From positions 1 to 41,507 of the forward strand of contig JAEUSI010000010.1 in assembly GCA_016788375.1 (NCBI GenBank): a stretch of 41,507 bases of DNA, given 5' to 3'. The position numbers and the translations under genes are program-made. How positions within the stretch are numbered: position 1 is the stretch's first letter; the number at the start of each line of letters is the position of its first letter. Below, piece by piece: positions 17,015 to 25,575 of the stretch. The notes under the pieces were generated by a model. That model was not told where the DNA came from. It searched no databases and worked only from the letters and a program-made list of their open reading frames with translations. Origin of the DNA: Ignavibacteria bacterium (GTDB lineage: Bacteria > Bacteroidota > Ignavibacteria > Tepidaquicellales > Tepidaquicellaceae).

Positions 17015-17089
17015 TCTTTTCTGTTTTTTATAAATTAAAATGTCCGAATCACCGGAATTCAGGCAATTCCGCATTCATTGACTGTTGTT

Positions 17090-17656
17090 TTATTTCAGTT
17101 TGTCAAGGACTTTGAATGTAATATCATACTCCTTGTCTCCGTACAGTAATGTTCCGTCTGCCTTGTCAAAAACAAAATTCAGCTTCAGTGATTTTGCAAC
17201 TTCTTCTATGGTCTTTGTAATCTTGTCTTTAACCGGCTTGAACAGTTCTGATTGTCTTGCAATCAGCACATTCTGTATATACTGCTTATACTGTGTTAAG
17301 CTTTCGTCAAGCGACTGAAGATCCTTCTGCATGTCTGTAATTTCACCCTGAAGGGATTTCAGTTCGTCATCTGATTTGATAATGCCGGATTCTACTTTCT
17401 TCTGTGCATCATCATAACTTGATTTAAATGCCTCTGCCTTGGTTTTTATTTCGTTCTCTTTTGTCTGTACGGTATCAAGATACAGTTTCTGAAGCCCCTC
17501 AAGTTCTGACTGAACTTTCTGAGCCTCCGGTAACTGCTTAAGTATTATTTCACTGTCTACAAATCCGATTTTTATCTGTGCTTCCGCATTGCCGAAACCC
17601 AATGAACTTACAATTGCAATTACGATAATCAGATACTTCAAATTACTTTTTTTCAA
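17090..17656 (-). CDS. OmpH/Skp family periplasmic chaperone (first copy)
   Basis: 188 aa. The start is set at TTG 17656-17654 because AAGGAG (17669-17664) lies seven bases upstream and a signal peptide begins at once (KKSNLKYLIIVIAIVSSLGF, cleavage near AEAQ). A longer frame back to 17767 overlaps the end of bamA and would put 37 charged residues before the signal peptide. Mature part: IKIGFVDSEIILKQLPEAQK, coiled coil of about 80 residues, and LNFVFDKADGTLLYGDKEYD. It works with BamA in outer-membrane protein assembly and is encoded 55 bases after bamA. Confidence 0.92.
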   Translation of the reverse strand: MKKSNLKYLIIVIAIVSSLGFGNAEAQIKIGFVDSEIILKQLPEAQKVQSELEGLQKLYLDTVQTKENEIKTKAEAFKSSYDDAQKKVESGIIKSDDELKSLQGEITDMQKDLQSLDESLTQYKQYIQNVLIARQSELFKPVKDKITKTIEEVAKSLKLNFVFDKADGTLLYGDKEYDITFKVLDKLK

Positions 17657-17663
17657 AAATGAT

Positions 17664-17669
17664 CTCCTT
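17664..17669 (-). promoter_or_regulatory. Shine-Dalgarno site deciding the TTG start of the first ompH gene
   Basis: AAGGAG on the minus strand, seven bases before TTG 17656. It is one of the clearest ribosome-binding sites in the window and supports a TTG start over the longer upstream frame. Confidence 0.8.
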
Positions 17670-17711
17670 GTGTTTTTTATTTTATTGTATAATAGTTTAT
17701 TTATTTTTTTA

Positions 17712-20075
17712 TTAAAATCCTCTTCCGAACTGAAAATGAAAAAGCCATTTCGGATCCTGTCCGTCAACTATTTTCCTGTCAAATCCGTATCCGAAATCAA
17801 ATCCGACAAGTCCCACCGCCGGCAATATTAGTCTTGTGCCGAATCCGACGCTTCGTCTGAGGTCAAACGGATCTGTCTTGGTGATATCCGCCCAGATATT
17901 TCCCGCTTCGGCAAATATCAGTATAAAAATCGGCAGCGGGTCCTGTGACAATGAATATCTCAGCTCAAGCCCGTTTCTTAACACTACTCTTCCTCCGAGA
18001 GGATTTCCGTAAAGAGACGGTCCGACTGTTCTGTCTTCATATCCTCTTAATGGTATTGTGTTGTTTGTTAATCCGTTTCCTCCGAGATAAAATATTTCAT
18101 TAGGCGGAACGTATTTGTCTTCTGCAAAACTGTTGATTGATCCGAACTGGAAATTAGTAAACAATACAAGCTTTCTGTTTATGCTCAAAGGTGCATATGC
18201 TTCTACAAGAAAAATGTTCTTTAAAAAACTTACCGATCCGGGCAGAAGCGGAGGTCCTGATAACTCGGAAGATAATGATACTCTCGTTCCCTGTGTGGGA
18301 AATACCGGTTCAAATACAGTTGATCTGGAAATTATCTGTCTAAGACTGAACTGACTTTTGACCCCTTCCTCATAAACATTGTTTCCGTTTAATGTATTTG
18401 TTCTCTGAAATTTTGCCGTCCAGTCTCCCCTGAAATAGTCATCCGGGAATTTAAATCTTGTGCCGATATTTGAAGTGACTCCCGTTTCTCTTATTAAAAG
18501 ATTCGAATAATTCTGTCTTGTATCAAAAATGCTGAATCCGAGCTGTACCGGATTGTTAAAAAGCCACGGCTCCTGGAATCCTATTTCAAAAGTTCTGTAA
18601 GTACCGCCTTCCCCGAAAGACCAGTTGAATGTCATAATCTGACCGGCTCCGCCTGAAAACGGTTCCGTTATGTCAAAATTATTAAACGTCAGTCCCAGTG
18701 ATCCCGTAATACCGAAGCTTCCGCTGTAACCTATAGATGCATTAAACTGATCCGATGATTTTTCTTCAACAAGATATTTTATGTTCACTATACTGTCATT
18801 AGCCAGAGAAATATCCTGATTTAATTTCTCGGGATTAAAATAATTCAATGCCGCAAGCTGCTGCATGCTTCTCTTTATATTGCTCTTGTTAAAATAATCT
18901 CCCGGATTTGTATAAACTTCCCTGCGCATTACTTTTTCCTGTGTCTTGTCGTTTCCTTCAAATCCGACAATTCCGAACTTGAACTGATTTGCTTCGTTTA
19001 TCTTTATCAGAAGATCTACTTTATCGGCTCCGACGGTAGTTTCGCTTATATCTGCGCTGAATGCAAGGTAACCGTTGTCAAGGTATGCAGAACTGATGTC
19101 CGTTTCCGATTCGTTGCCGTAAATGTTTGCCTGAAGTTTTTTTGTATTATAAACGTCTCCTTTTCTCATGTCAATCCGAGCTCTCAGAAAATCATTGTCA
19201 TAAAGTTTATTTCCTTCAAAGTTCACGCTGTTTACATAATATCTTATACCTTCCTCAACTTTAATAATTACATTTACGTCTTCTTTTGAACTTAATATAT
19301 CAAGTGAATCTCCTGTGACAACTGCATCCTTAAATCCTTTTTCCCTGTAAAATTCCTCGATCAGTTTTTTGTCTTCCTGAAACTTTGCCTTGTCAAATGT
19401 TGCACCGTCCCAGACTTTCCACCATTGTTTTTCTGATGTCTCATCCATTACACCTTTGAGATCATCAGTTGAAATGAATTTATTTCCCTTAATTGTAATC
19501 TTCCTGACTGTTAATTTATTTCCTTCGTCAATCCTTACTCTGATACGGGCTTCATTGCCGGACGATAAAAGCTTGTCCACTGTTACTTTGGCAAGTCCGT
19601 AACCTTCATCTGCATAGTTAAGTTCTAAATTGTATTCTATATCCTTGAGCTTCTGATCCGAAACTACTTCACCAGGAACCAGATTTATTTTTTCCTTCAG
19701 ATCATCAGTGGAGAATTCATCATTACCCGTAATTTCTACACTCTCAACTCTCGGAAGTTCTTCAACTTCTATTATCAGGTAAACATCATTGCCGAATTTC
19801 TTTTCAACATAAATTTTTACGTCTGAAAAGATTCCGATCTTCCACAGTCTGTCTATTGCATCCTTTGTCTGATCGGAAGGAAGTGATATTTCCATGCCCG
19901 GTCTGAGTCCGGAATAATTAATAATAGTATTCGCTTCATAGCTTTTGTTTCCAAGTGTGCTGATGCCTGCTATTTTGTATGTCGTAGGACCGTCTGCCTG
20001 TGAATATAAAATGCTTACTGAAAGTATCACAATTAGTACAGCATTTATTATAAATTTAAATCCCTTTTTTATCAA
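17712..20075 (-). CDS. bamA: Outer membrane protein assembly factor BamA
   Basis: 787 aa. Start at TTG 20075-20073, directly before the signal peptide (KKGFKFIINAVLIVILSVSI, cleavage near YSQA). Five POTRA domains follow (about residues 28-445), each with the G-N/G-x motif of the family (ISTLGNKSYEAN, VEITGNDEFSTDDLK, ITIKGNKFISTDDLK, VNFEGNKLYDNDFL, VGFEGNDKTQEKVM). A 16-strand barrel (about 446-787) contains the loop-6 signature PLRGYEDR and ends in an aromatic residue (GRGF). BamA inserts beta-barrel proteins into the outer membrane. uppS lies four bases upstream and two ompH genes follow. Confidence 0.97.
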   Translation of the reverse strand: MIKKGFKFIINAVLIVILSVSILYSQADGPTTYKIAGISTLGNKSYEANTIINYSGLRPGMEISLPSDQTKDAIDRLWKIGIFSDVKIYVEKKFGNDVYLIIEVEELPRVESVEITGNDEFSTDDLKEKINLVPGEVVSDQKLKDIEYNLELNYADEGYGLAKVTVDKLLSSGNEARIRVRIDEGNKLTVRKITIKGNKFISTDDLKGVMDETSEKQWWKVWDGATFDKAKFQEDKKLIEEFYREKGFKDAVVTGDSLDILSSKEDVNVIIKVEEGIRYYVNSVNFEGNKLYDNDFLRARIDMRKGDVYNTKKLQANIYGNESETDISSAYLDNGYLAFSADISETTVGADKVDLLIKINEANQFKFGIVGFEGNDKTQEKVMRREVYTNPGDYFNKSNIKRSMQQLAALNYFNPEKLNQDISLANDSIVNIKYLVEEKSSDQFNASIGYSGSFGITGSLGLTFNNFDITEPFSGGAGQIMTFNWSFGEGGTYRTFEIGFQEPWLFNNPVQLGFSIFDTRQNYSNLLIRETGVTSNIGTRFKFPDDYFRGDWTAKFQRTNTLNGNNVYEEGVKSQFSLRQIISRSTVFEPVFPTQGTRVSLSSELSGPPLLPGSVSFLKNIFLVEAYAPLSINRKLVLFTNFQFGSINSFAEDKYVPPNEIFYLGGNGLTNNTIPLRGYEDRTVGPSLYGNPLGGRVVLRNGLELRYSLSQDPLPIFILIFAEAGNIWADITKTDPFDLRRSVGFGTRLILPAVGLVGFDFGYGFDRKIVDGQDPKWLFHFQFGRGF

Positions 20076-20079
20076 AATT

Positions 20080-20862
20080 TTATTTACCGGTTTTTTTGTT
20101 TAATTGCTCACTGACCAGCCCGAATCGTCTTTCTCTTTTCTGAAATTCTGAAATGGCTCTGTAAAACTGATTTCTTTTGAAATCAGGCCAGTAGCTGCTG
20201 TCGATATATATTTCACTGTATGCAATCTGCCACAGAAGGAAATTGCTGATTCTGAATTCACCGCCGGTTCTTATAAGCAGATCAGGATCAGGTATGTCCC
20301 TTGTAGAAAGATATTTTGAAAATGTCTTTTCATTTATACTGTCAGGATCAATATTAGATTCGTTCTGTTCTTTTACTATGTTTTTTACAGCATTCATTAT
20401 ATCCCATCTTCCGCTGTAACTTAAAGCAAGATTCAAAGTCATAAGTTTATTTTTTTTCGTAGATTCGATAGCGCTTGTAAGTTCTACGAGAACTTTTCCC
20501 GGCAGATTGTCAAGATTTCCTGTAGCTATTAGCTTGACATCATTCTGATTAAGCCTGTCAGTTTCATTCCTGATTGAACGGATCAGGAGTTTCATAAGCA
20601 TCGTAACTTCATTTTTCGGTCTTTTCCAGTTTTCAGTCGAAAATGTATAAAGTGTAAGATATTTTATTCCGAGCTGTCCCGAAGCTTCTACTATGTCCCT
20701 TGCCGAATTCACACCTTCTTTATGACCGAAAACCCTGGACAGATTCTTTGATTTTGCCCATCTGCCGTTACCGTCCATAATAATGGCAATATGTTCGGGA
20801 ATCTCACCGCTATTTTTTAATTCATCCTGCTTTATTTTATCTCTGGGATACGGCTCGATCAA
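20080..20862 (-). CDS. uppS: Isoprenyl transferase (undecaprenyl diphosphate synthase)
   Basis: 260 aa. Start at TTG 20862-20860 (MIEPYPRDK), preceded by AAAAGAAA. It condenses isopentenyl diphosphate onto farnesyl diphosphate to make the C55 carrier for peptidoglycan and LPS sugars. Signatures: AIIMDGNGRWAKSKN with catalytic D30, GHKEGVNSARDIVEASGQLG, YTFSTENWKRP, ALSYSGRWDI, and DPDLLIRTGGEFRISNFLLW near the C-terminus. The cdsA, dxr and rseP genes that often separate uppS from bamA in Proteobacteria are missing here, so the two are direct neighbours. Confidence 0.97.
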   Translation of the reverse strand: MIEPYPRDKIKQDELKNSGEIPEHIAIIMDGNGRWAKSKNLSRVFGHKEGVNSARDIVEASGQLGIKYLTLYTFSTENWKRPKNEVTMLMKLLIRSIRNETDRLNQNDVKLIATGNLDNLPGKVLVELTSAIESTKKNKLMTLNLALSYSGRWDIMNAVKNIVKEQNESNIDPDSINEKTFSKYLSTRDIPDPDLLIRTGGEFRISNFLLWQIAYSEIYIDSSYWPDFKRNQFYRAISEFQKRERRFGLVSEQLNKKTGK

Positions 20863-20901
20863 TTTCTTTTAGTGCTTTTAGATTTAAAAATTACTTTCAG
20901 G

Positions 20902-21891
20902 TTAAATAAGACCCAGTTTGTTTTTTACAATGCTGACCTTTTCATCTGCAAGTGTACCCGCTTTCCTGTTGCCTTCCGAAATTATATTATTCAGCCTTTC
21001 CTCATCTTTTCTTACTTCACGGAAAGTTTTCTGTAATTTATCAAGATTACCGGCAACTATTTCTCCTATATCTTTCTTAAACTGACCGTATCCGGCATTT
21101 TCATATTCCTTTTCAAGTTCCGGAATGCTTTTCTCTTTAAATTCAGATAAAATGACTAATAAATTGCTTATAGCCGGTTTATCTTTACCGTACCGGATTA
21201 AGTTATCGGAATCAGTCACAGCTCTTTTAAATTTCCTGATGATTTTTTCAGGCGTATCATCAAGTCCTATAAAACTGTCTTCTGTATCACTCTTGCTCAT
21301 TTTTTTTGACGGGTCATTCAGACTCATTATCTTCGCAGTTTTATCCGATAAAGTCGCTTTTGGCAGTTTAAAGGTTTCTCCGTGTGTATTGTTAAATCTC
21401 TGTGCAATAATTCTGCAGAGTTCGACATGCTGAACCTGATCTACACCGACTGGAATTTCATCCGCATCGTAAAGAAGCACATCCCCGGCCATAAGCACAG
21501 GATAGTCATAAAGTCCGACAAACTGTCCTTCTTTTCCCGATTTTAAAGATTTATCCTTAAACTGAGTCATTTTCCCCAGTTCTCCCATAGTAACATAATT
21601 ATTAAGTATCCAGCAGATTTCACTGTGTGCAGGAATCATTGACTGTATGAAAATTACGGATTTATTGGGATCAACTCCTACCGTAAGCAGCCAGGCTACC
21701 ACATCAAGCGTGCGTTTTTTCAGCTGTTCGGGATCCTGTTTAACGGTAATAGCATGTAGATTTGCAATGAAAAAGAAATTTTCTGAATCTTTGTCTTTAT
21801 TCTGACTCTCAGCCCACCTTTTCATAGCGCCGAGATAATTCCCCAATGTAAGGTCACCCGAAGGTTTTATTCCGGAAACAACTCTTTTCAA
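20902..21891 (-). CDS. trpS: Tryptophanyl-tRNA synthetase
   Basis: 329 aa, usual class Ic length. Start at TTG 21891-21889 with TGAGGA (21904-21899) upstream. It charges tRNA-Trp. The HIGH-equivalent is PSGDLTLGNY (10-19) and the KMSKS loop is residues 197-201. GDVLLYDADEIPVGVDQVQH is the tryptophan-binding region. It is the first gene of the minus-strand run into uppS (39-base gap), preceded by a very AT-rich 112-base spacer that probably holds a promoter. Confidence 0.98.
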   Translation of the reverse strand: MKRVVSGIKPSGDLTLGNYLGAMKRWAESQNKDKDSENFFFIANLHAITVKQDPEQLKKRTLDVVAWLLTVGVDPNKSVIFIQSMIPAHSEICWILNNYVTMGELGKMTQFKDKSLKSGKEGQFVGLYDYPVLMAGDVLLYDADEIPVGVDQVQHVELCRIIAQRFNNTHGETFKLPKATLSDKTAKIMSLNDPSKKMSKSDTEDSFIGLDDTPEKIIRKFKRAVTDSDNLIRYGKDKPAISNLLVILSEFKEKSIPELEKEYENAGYGQFKKDIGEIVAGNLDKLQKTFREVRKDEERLNNIISEGNRKAGTLADEKVSIVKNKLGLI

Positions 21892-22003
21892 ATATTATTC
21901 CTCAAAATCGTTTAAAAATAAATTATCAATATTTAATTTAAGAATAAACATATTCAAAAATGATTAACATTTTATATGAATAAATCTTATAAAAAATAAA
22001 TTT

Positions 22004-23017
22004 TTAGAAATTTTCTATATAGGCTTTGGTCAGATTAAATGTTTCCTTTAAAGCATTCTGGTGGGTTCTTTCTACTCCGTGAGATGCCGATACTCCCGGT
22101 CCGATTAATCCGACTCTCAGATCATAACCTGCGAGAAGCGCAGCGCTTCCGTCCGAACCGTAATACGGATATATGTCTACCACATAATTTATTTTTTTCT
22201 TTTCGGCAAGTTTTCTCAGTTTGTTAGTAACTTTAAAATCATATGGTCCCGATGAGTCTTTTGCGCATATTGATACTGCATCTTCTTTTCCGGTGCATCC
22301 GTCTCCTATTACCGCCATGTCAAGCACAAGCAGTTCGATTGCAGAATCAGGTATACCCGTACAGGATCCGTGACCGACTTCCTCGTAATTTGAAAAATAA
22401 AATCCGGTTTTCTGATTATTCCTGCTTTTACAAAGGGCTTTTATCAGTTCAATCATTACAGCTGCGCATGCTTTATCGTCAAGGAATCTTGATTTTACAA
22501 AACCGCTTTTGGTATATTCAAATCGTGTATCATAAAAAATAAAATCGCCGGTGTTTATTCCGAGTTTTATTACATCTTTACTTGAATTTACAAGCTCGTC
22601 AAGCCTTACAGACATTGTATCAGGATTTCTTTCCGCAGTGCCGACTTTTCTGTTAACATGAGATGCAGGATTGTTCAGCAGAAACGCACCCCGGAATAAC
22701 TTCCCGGCTGAGTTTCTGATTGTTACATATTCTCCTTCGAATGAATTCAGCGGATATGAACCAAGCTGGGTAATGCCCAGAGTTCCGTCATTTCTGACTT
22801 CCTTTACCATCGCACCCAGCGTGTCAATATGACCTGTAATTACGAGTTCAGGCTTTTCACAAAATGAAATAAGCAGCGAACCCTTGTTAGTTTTTCTTAT
22901 AAATAATTTTTCTTCACTCTTAAATATATTCTCTATATGCTTTATTACATCGTCAGTAAATCCTGTAGGTGAATTTATTTTTAACAATTCTTCCAGTGTT
23001 TTTACAATTTCTTTCAT
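22004..23017 (-). CDS. M42 family metallopeptidase (glutamyl/deblocking aminopeptidase-like)
   Basis: 337 aa, ATG start overlapping the ftsB stop by one base (TAATG). Di-metal aminopeptidase signatures: ELVITGHIDTLGAMV (first metal ligand), FLDDKACAAVMIELI (bridging aspartate), NYEEVGHGS (catalytic glutamate pair) and VSASHGVERTH (C-terminal ligand). Members trim N-terminal residues from peptides in the cytoplasm, often as a dodecamer. Its translational coupling to ftsB places it in the ddl-ftsB operon, perhaps only as a passenger. Peptide preference is unknown. Confidence 0.92.
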   Translation of the reverse strand: MKEIVKTLEELLKINSPTGFTDDVIKHIENIFKSEEKLFIRKTNKGSLLISFCEKPELVITGHIDTLGAMVKEVRNDGTLGITQLGSYPLNSFEGEYVTIRNSAGKLFRGAFLLNNPASHVNRKVGTAERNPDTMSVRLDELVNSSKDVIKLGINTGDFIFYDTRFEYTKSGFVKSRFLDDKACAAVMIELIKALCKSRNNQKTGFYFSNYEEVGHGSCTGIPDSAIELLVLDMAVIGDGCTGKEDAVSICAKDSSGPYDFKVTNKLRKLAEKKKINYVVDIYPYYGSDGSAALLAGYDLRVGLIGPGVSASHGVERTHQNALKETFNLTKAYIENF

Positions 23018-23355
23018 TATTTTGTGCTGTCAGTTATAATTTTATAAATTTTTTCGCCATCTTTAGTCATTCCGTATTTTTCACGCGCTACCTGCTCCTG
23101 TCTGAATTCCGATGATTTAAGCTGTTCAATTTCATTCTGAAGTTCTTTTGTTTTCTTAATTTCAGCTTCGAGCATATTTTCAAGATCCTTTTTTTCAGAT
23201 TCAATTCTTATTCTCTGAATCAATCCTTTGTTCCCGAAAACTGCCATAGAAATCAGTGTTATAAAAAAAACAATAACGAAAACCAGTCTCAGATTATATT
23301 TGATGAATCTGAAAATAATTTTTAAAAAACCGTCTCTGGATTCAGAATTGTTCAT
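23017..23355 (-). CDS. FtsB/DivIC family septum formation protein
   Basis: 112 aa, ATG start. A short cytoplasmic N-terminus with basic residues, one membrane helix (LVFVIVFFITLISMAVFG, about 24-42), then a coiled coil (about 46-85) and the family end motif AREKYGMTKDGEKIYKI. FtsB/DivIC joins FtsL/FtsQ in the divisome and helps to activate septal peptidoglycan synthesis. It is five bases downstream of ddl, so cell-wall precursor synthesis and septation are encoded together. Confidence 0.88.
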   Translation of the reverse strand: MNNSESRDGFLKIIFRFIKYNLRLVFVIVFFITLISMAVFGNKGLIQRIRIESEKKDLENMLEAEIKKTKELQNEIEQLKSSEFRQEQVAREKYGMTKDGEKIYKIITDSTK

Positions 23356-23360
23356 TACTC

Positions 23361-24398
23361 CTATTTTTGAAGTGAAAGTTCTGTAATTCTGTCAATAAGC
23401 TGCCTGAATGTCATTCCGTTTGCCGCGGCAGATTTTGGAACAAGCGAAGTATCTGTCATTCCGGGTAATGTATTCACTTCAAGACAATTCAATTCATTTT
23501 TATCATCCAGCATAAAATCAATTCTTGAATATACCGAACACCCGAGTAAATTATGGGCAGCTAAAGCATATTCCCGGGCTTTTTGCGTAACTTCTTCAGG
23601 AAGTACTGCCGGACAGATATACTCAGTCATTCCTTTCGTATATTTATGCTCATAATCGTAAAATCCGTCTTTAGGCTTTATTTCAATTACAGGATATGCT
23701 TCGCCTCCGATTACAGGAACGGTTATTTCACGGCCTTTTATATACTGCTCTATCAGAACTTTTTCTGAATACTCAAAAGCAAGTTTGACGGATTCATTTA
23801 ACTGTATGTCTTCAACATCAGGCTGAACAATTGTAAGTCCTACTGTGCTTCCTTCGTCATTTGGCTTTACAACACAGGGATATCCGGTTGAATCTTTGAT
23901 TAATCTGTCTGTTTCTGCAGGATCATTATAACCGGATTTCCTGAGAGAAATCCATTCAGGTGTTTTAATTCCTGCCGAACTTAATATTTTTTTCGAAATA
24001 TCTTTATCCATGGCAAGTGCAGAAGCAAGAACTCCTGAACCTGTATATTTAATTCCCCTGAATTCAAGCAGAGACTGTATCTTTCCGTCTTCGCCGAATT
24101 TTCCGTGTAATCCCAGAAATACAAGATCCGTATTGTCAAACAAATCCGAGTTAATACACTCAAGGATATTTCTGCCTGAAGTTATATTAATTTCCTTTAA
24201 TTCATTCAGTGACGGCGAATTCTTTGAAAGTTTATGACCGAAAATCTTCTCTTCCGGAACTAATTTATCCCCGTAAACGGGATCTATGACTTTAACATTA
24301 TGTCCGGATTCTCTTAAAGCTTTTAAAATGCTTTTTCCGGAAGCAATGGAGACTTCCCGTTCTGCCGACGGACCGCCGGTTATTAATATTATATTCAA
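23361..24398 (-). CDS. ddl: D-alanine--D-alanine ligase
   Basis: 345 aa. Start at TTG 24398-24396, which begins the first strand directly (MNIILITGGPSAEREVSIAS). ATP-grasp enzyme making the D-Ala-D-Ala dipeptide for peptidoglycan. Signatures: FLGLHGKFGEDGKIQ, YTGSGVLASALAMDKDISKK, PCVVKPNDEGSTVGLTIV, and the C-terminal Mg site CLEVNTLPGMTDTSLVPKS. First gene of the ddl-ftsB-M42 unit, divergent from the PHP gene cluster. Confidence 0.97.
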   Translation of the reverse strand: MNIILITGGPSAEREVSIASGKSILKALRESGHNVKVIDPVYGDKLVPEEKIFGHKLSKNSPSLNELKEINITSGRNILECINSDLFDNTDLVFLGLHGKFGEDGKIQSLLEFRGIKYTGSGVLASALAMDKDISKKILSSAGIKTPEWISLRKSGYNDPAETDRLIKDSTGYPCVVKPNDEGSTVGLTIVQPDVEDIQLNESVKLAFEYSEKVLIEQYIKGREITVPVIGGEAYPVIEIKPKDGFYDYEHKYTKGMTEYICPAVLPEEVTQKAREYALAAHNLLGCSVYSRIDFMLDDKNELNCLEVNTLPGMTDTSLVPKSAAANGMTFRQLIDRITELSLQK

Positions 24399-24733
24399 TA
24401 AAATTCAGATAAATATTGCATAATATACCTATTTCAGATTAGTATTAAAATGTTATTTCTTATAAAAAATTGCGGCAGAATGCTCCTGAATACAGAAATA
24501 AACAGGACTTTCTAAACCCGCAGTTGTCCAAATTAATTTATCACCATAAGCGATTTTTTTTGCTAAGCTTATCTTTTGATCGCTCAAAAGAAAAGCTGTT
24601 ATCTTTAATCTCCAATATTTAATACAACGTTTTGGACGGATGTATTCTCAAGCTGACATTATTTTATAAAAATGACTTTATAAAGAACAACTAAAAATTT
24701 ATTTTAAAAAAAGAATATTCAAATTAAAGGATA
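24399..24733. other. 335-base divergent intergenic region with hairpin and a decayed or small frame
   Basis: No supported gene. It contains a 14-position hairpin (24566-24597) and a minus-strand frame free of stops from 24647 to 24453 (64 codons plus stop, no ATG; a TTG at 24587-24585 would give 44 residues ending EHSAAIFYKK). The frame does not resemble a family I know. The flanks are AT-rich and presumably hold the promoters of ddl and of the PHP gene. The stretch may be a dispersed noncoding repeat, a gene remnant or a small gene. Confidence 0.4.
24566..24597. repeat. Strong inverted repeat (hairpin) between ddl and the PHP gene
   Basis: AGCTTATCTTTTGA (24566-24579) and TCAAAAGAAAAGCT (24584-24597) are reverse complements at 13 of 14 positions with a four-base loop (TCGC). 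No T tract follows within terminator distance on either strand, and both neighbouring genes point away, so it is not a conventional terminator. Confidence 0.7.
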
Positions 24734-25558
24734 TTGGTTAAAGCAGATTTACATACGCATACAAAGTTTTCAGACGGAAATCTGAGTCCACAGCAGCTGA
24801 TTGATTTATCGGTAAAGTCAGGCATTTCAATATTAAGCATCACAGATCATGATAATGTAAATGCACTTAATGAAGCTGTCCGTTACGGAAAAACAAAAGG
24901 TGTACAGATTATACCCGGAGTGGAGCTGAGCGCTGATATTGACGGGCAGGAAATTCATATTCTAGGATATTTTATAGATTATAAAAATGAAAAGCTGAAT
25001 GATTTTCTGGTTTCCCTCAGAAAAAACAGGATACTCAGGAATGAAAAAATTGTAAGTAAACTGAATGATCTCGGGAGTAATATTAAATTTAATTCAATAA
25101 TAGGGAAAGCAGGCACGGAAACTTCAATCGGACGGCCTCACATTGCCATGGAATTAAACGAAGAAGGATTTGTAAACTCTTATTTTGAGGCTTTTATGAA
25201 ATATATAGGCGACGGGAAGCCTGCATATATAAAAAAACCTAATCCGTCCGTAAAAGAAGTGCTGAAGATTATTTCCGAAACAGGCGGTCTTTCGTTTATT
25301 GCGCATCCGGGAAAGTTTGTAAGAGATGAACTGCTGCTTGAACTTATCAGACAAGGGCTTGACGGAATTGAAACTATTCATCCTTCTCATTCCAAGGACG
25401 ATATTAAGTATTTTACATCCATAGCTTCAGAAAATTTTCTGCTTACAAGCGGAGGATCTGATTTTCACGGAGGTATTAAGAATGACCAGAAAAACTTCGG
25501 GAATTACTATGTATCTTTAAACGAAGTAATAAATATGAAAAGAAGACTGTTCACATAA
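24734..25558 (+). CDS. PHP domain phosphoesterase (TrpH/RNase AM-like)
   Basis: 274 aa. Start at TTG 24734 with AAAGGA four bases upstream; the metal-binding motif ADLHTHTKFSDG begins at residue 4, so a later start is impossible. Other PHP motifs: SITDHDNVNAL (about 37-47), PGVELSADIDGQEIHILGYF, FIAHPGKFV and SGGSDFHG. Related enzymes hydrolyse 3',5'-nucleoside bisphosphates or trim 5' ends of RNA. First gene of a plus-strand run leading to ribH (17-base gap). Confidence 0.88.
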   Translation: MVKADLHTHTKFSDGNLSPQQLIDLSVKSGISILSITDHDNVNALNEAVRYGKTKGVQIIPGVELSADIDGQEIHILGYFIDYKNEKLNDFLVSLRKNRILRNEKIVSKLNDLGSNIKFNSIIGKAGTETSIGRPHIAMELNEEGFVNSYFEAFMKYIGDGKPAYIKKPNPSVKEVLKIISETGGLSFIAHPGKFVRDELLLELIRQGLDGIETIHPSHSKDDIKYFTSIASENFLLTSGGSDFHGGIKNDQKNFGNYYVSLNEVINMKRRLFT

Positions 25559-25575
25559 TCATTTTAAAGTAAAAA

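Noticed and set aside
17015-17074. Longer N-terminus for the second OmpH-like protein
   Set aside because: The added 20 residues are polar and precede a standard signal peptide starting at MNRLKF.
17657-17767. Longer N-terminus for the first OmpH-like protein
   Set aside because: It overlaps the bamA 3' end and places 37 charged residues before a signal peptide; a TTG with AAGGAG at seven bases is a better start.
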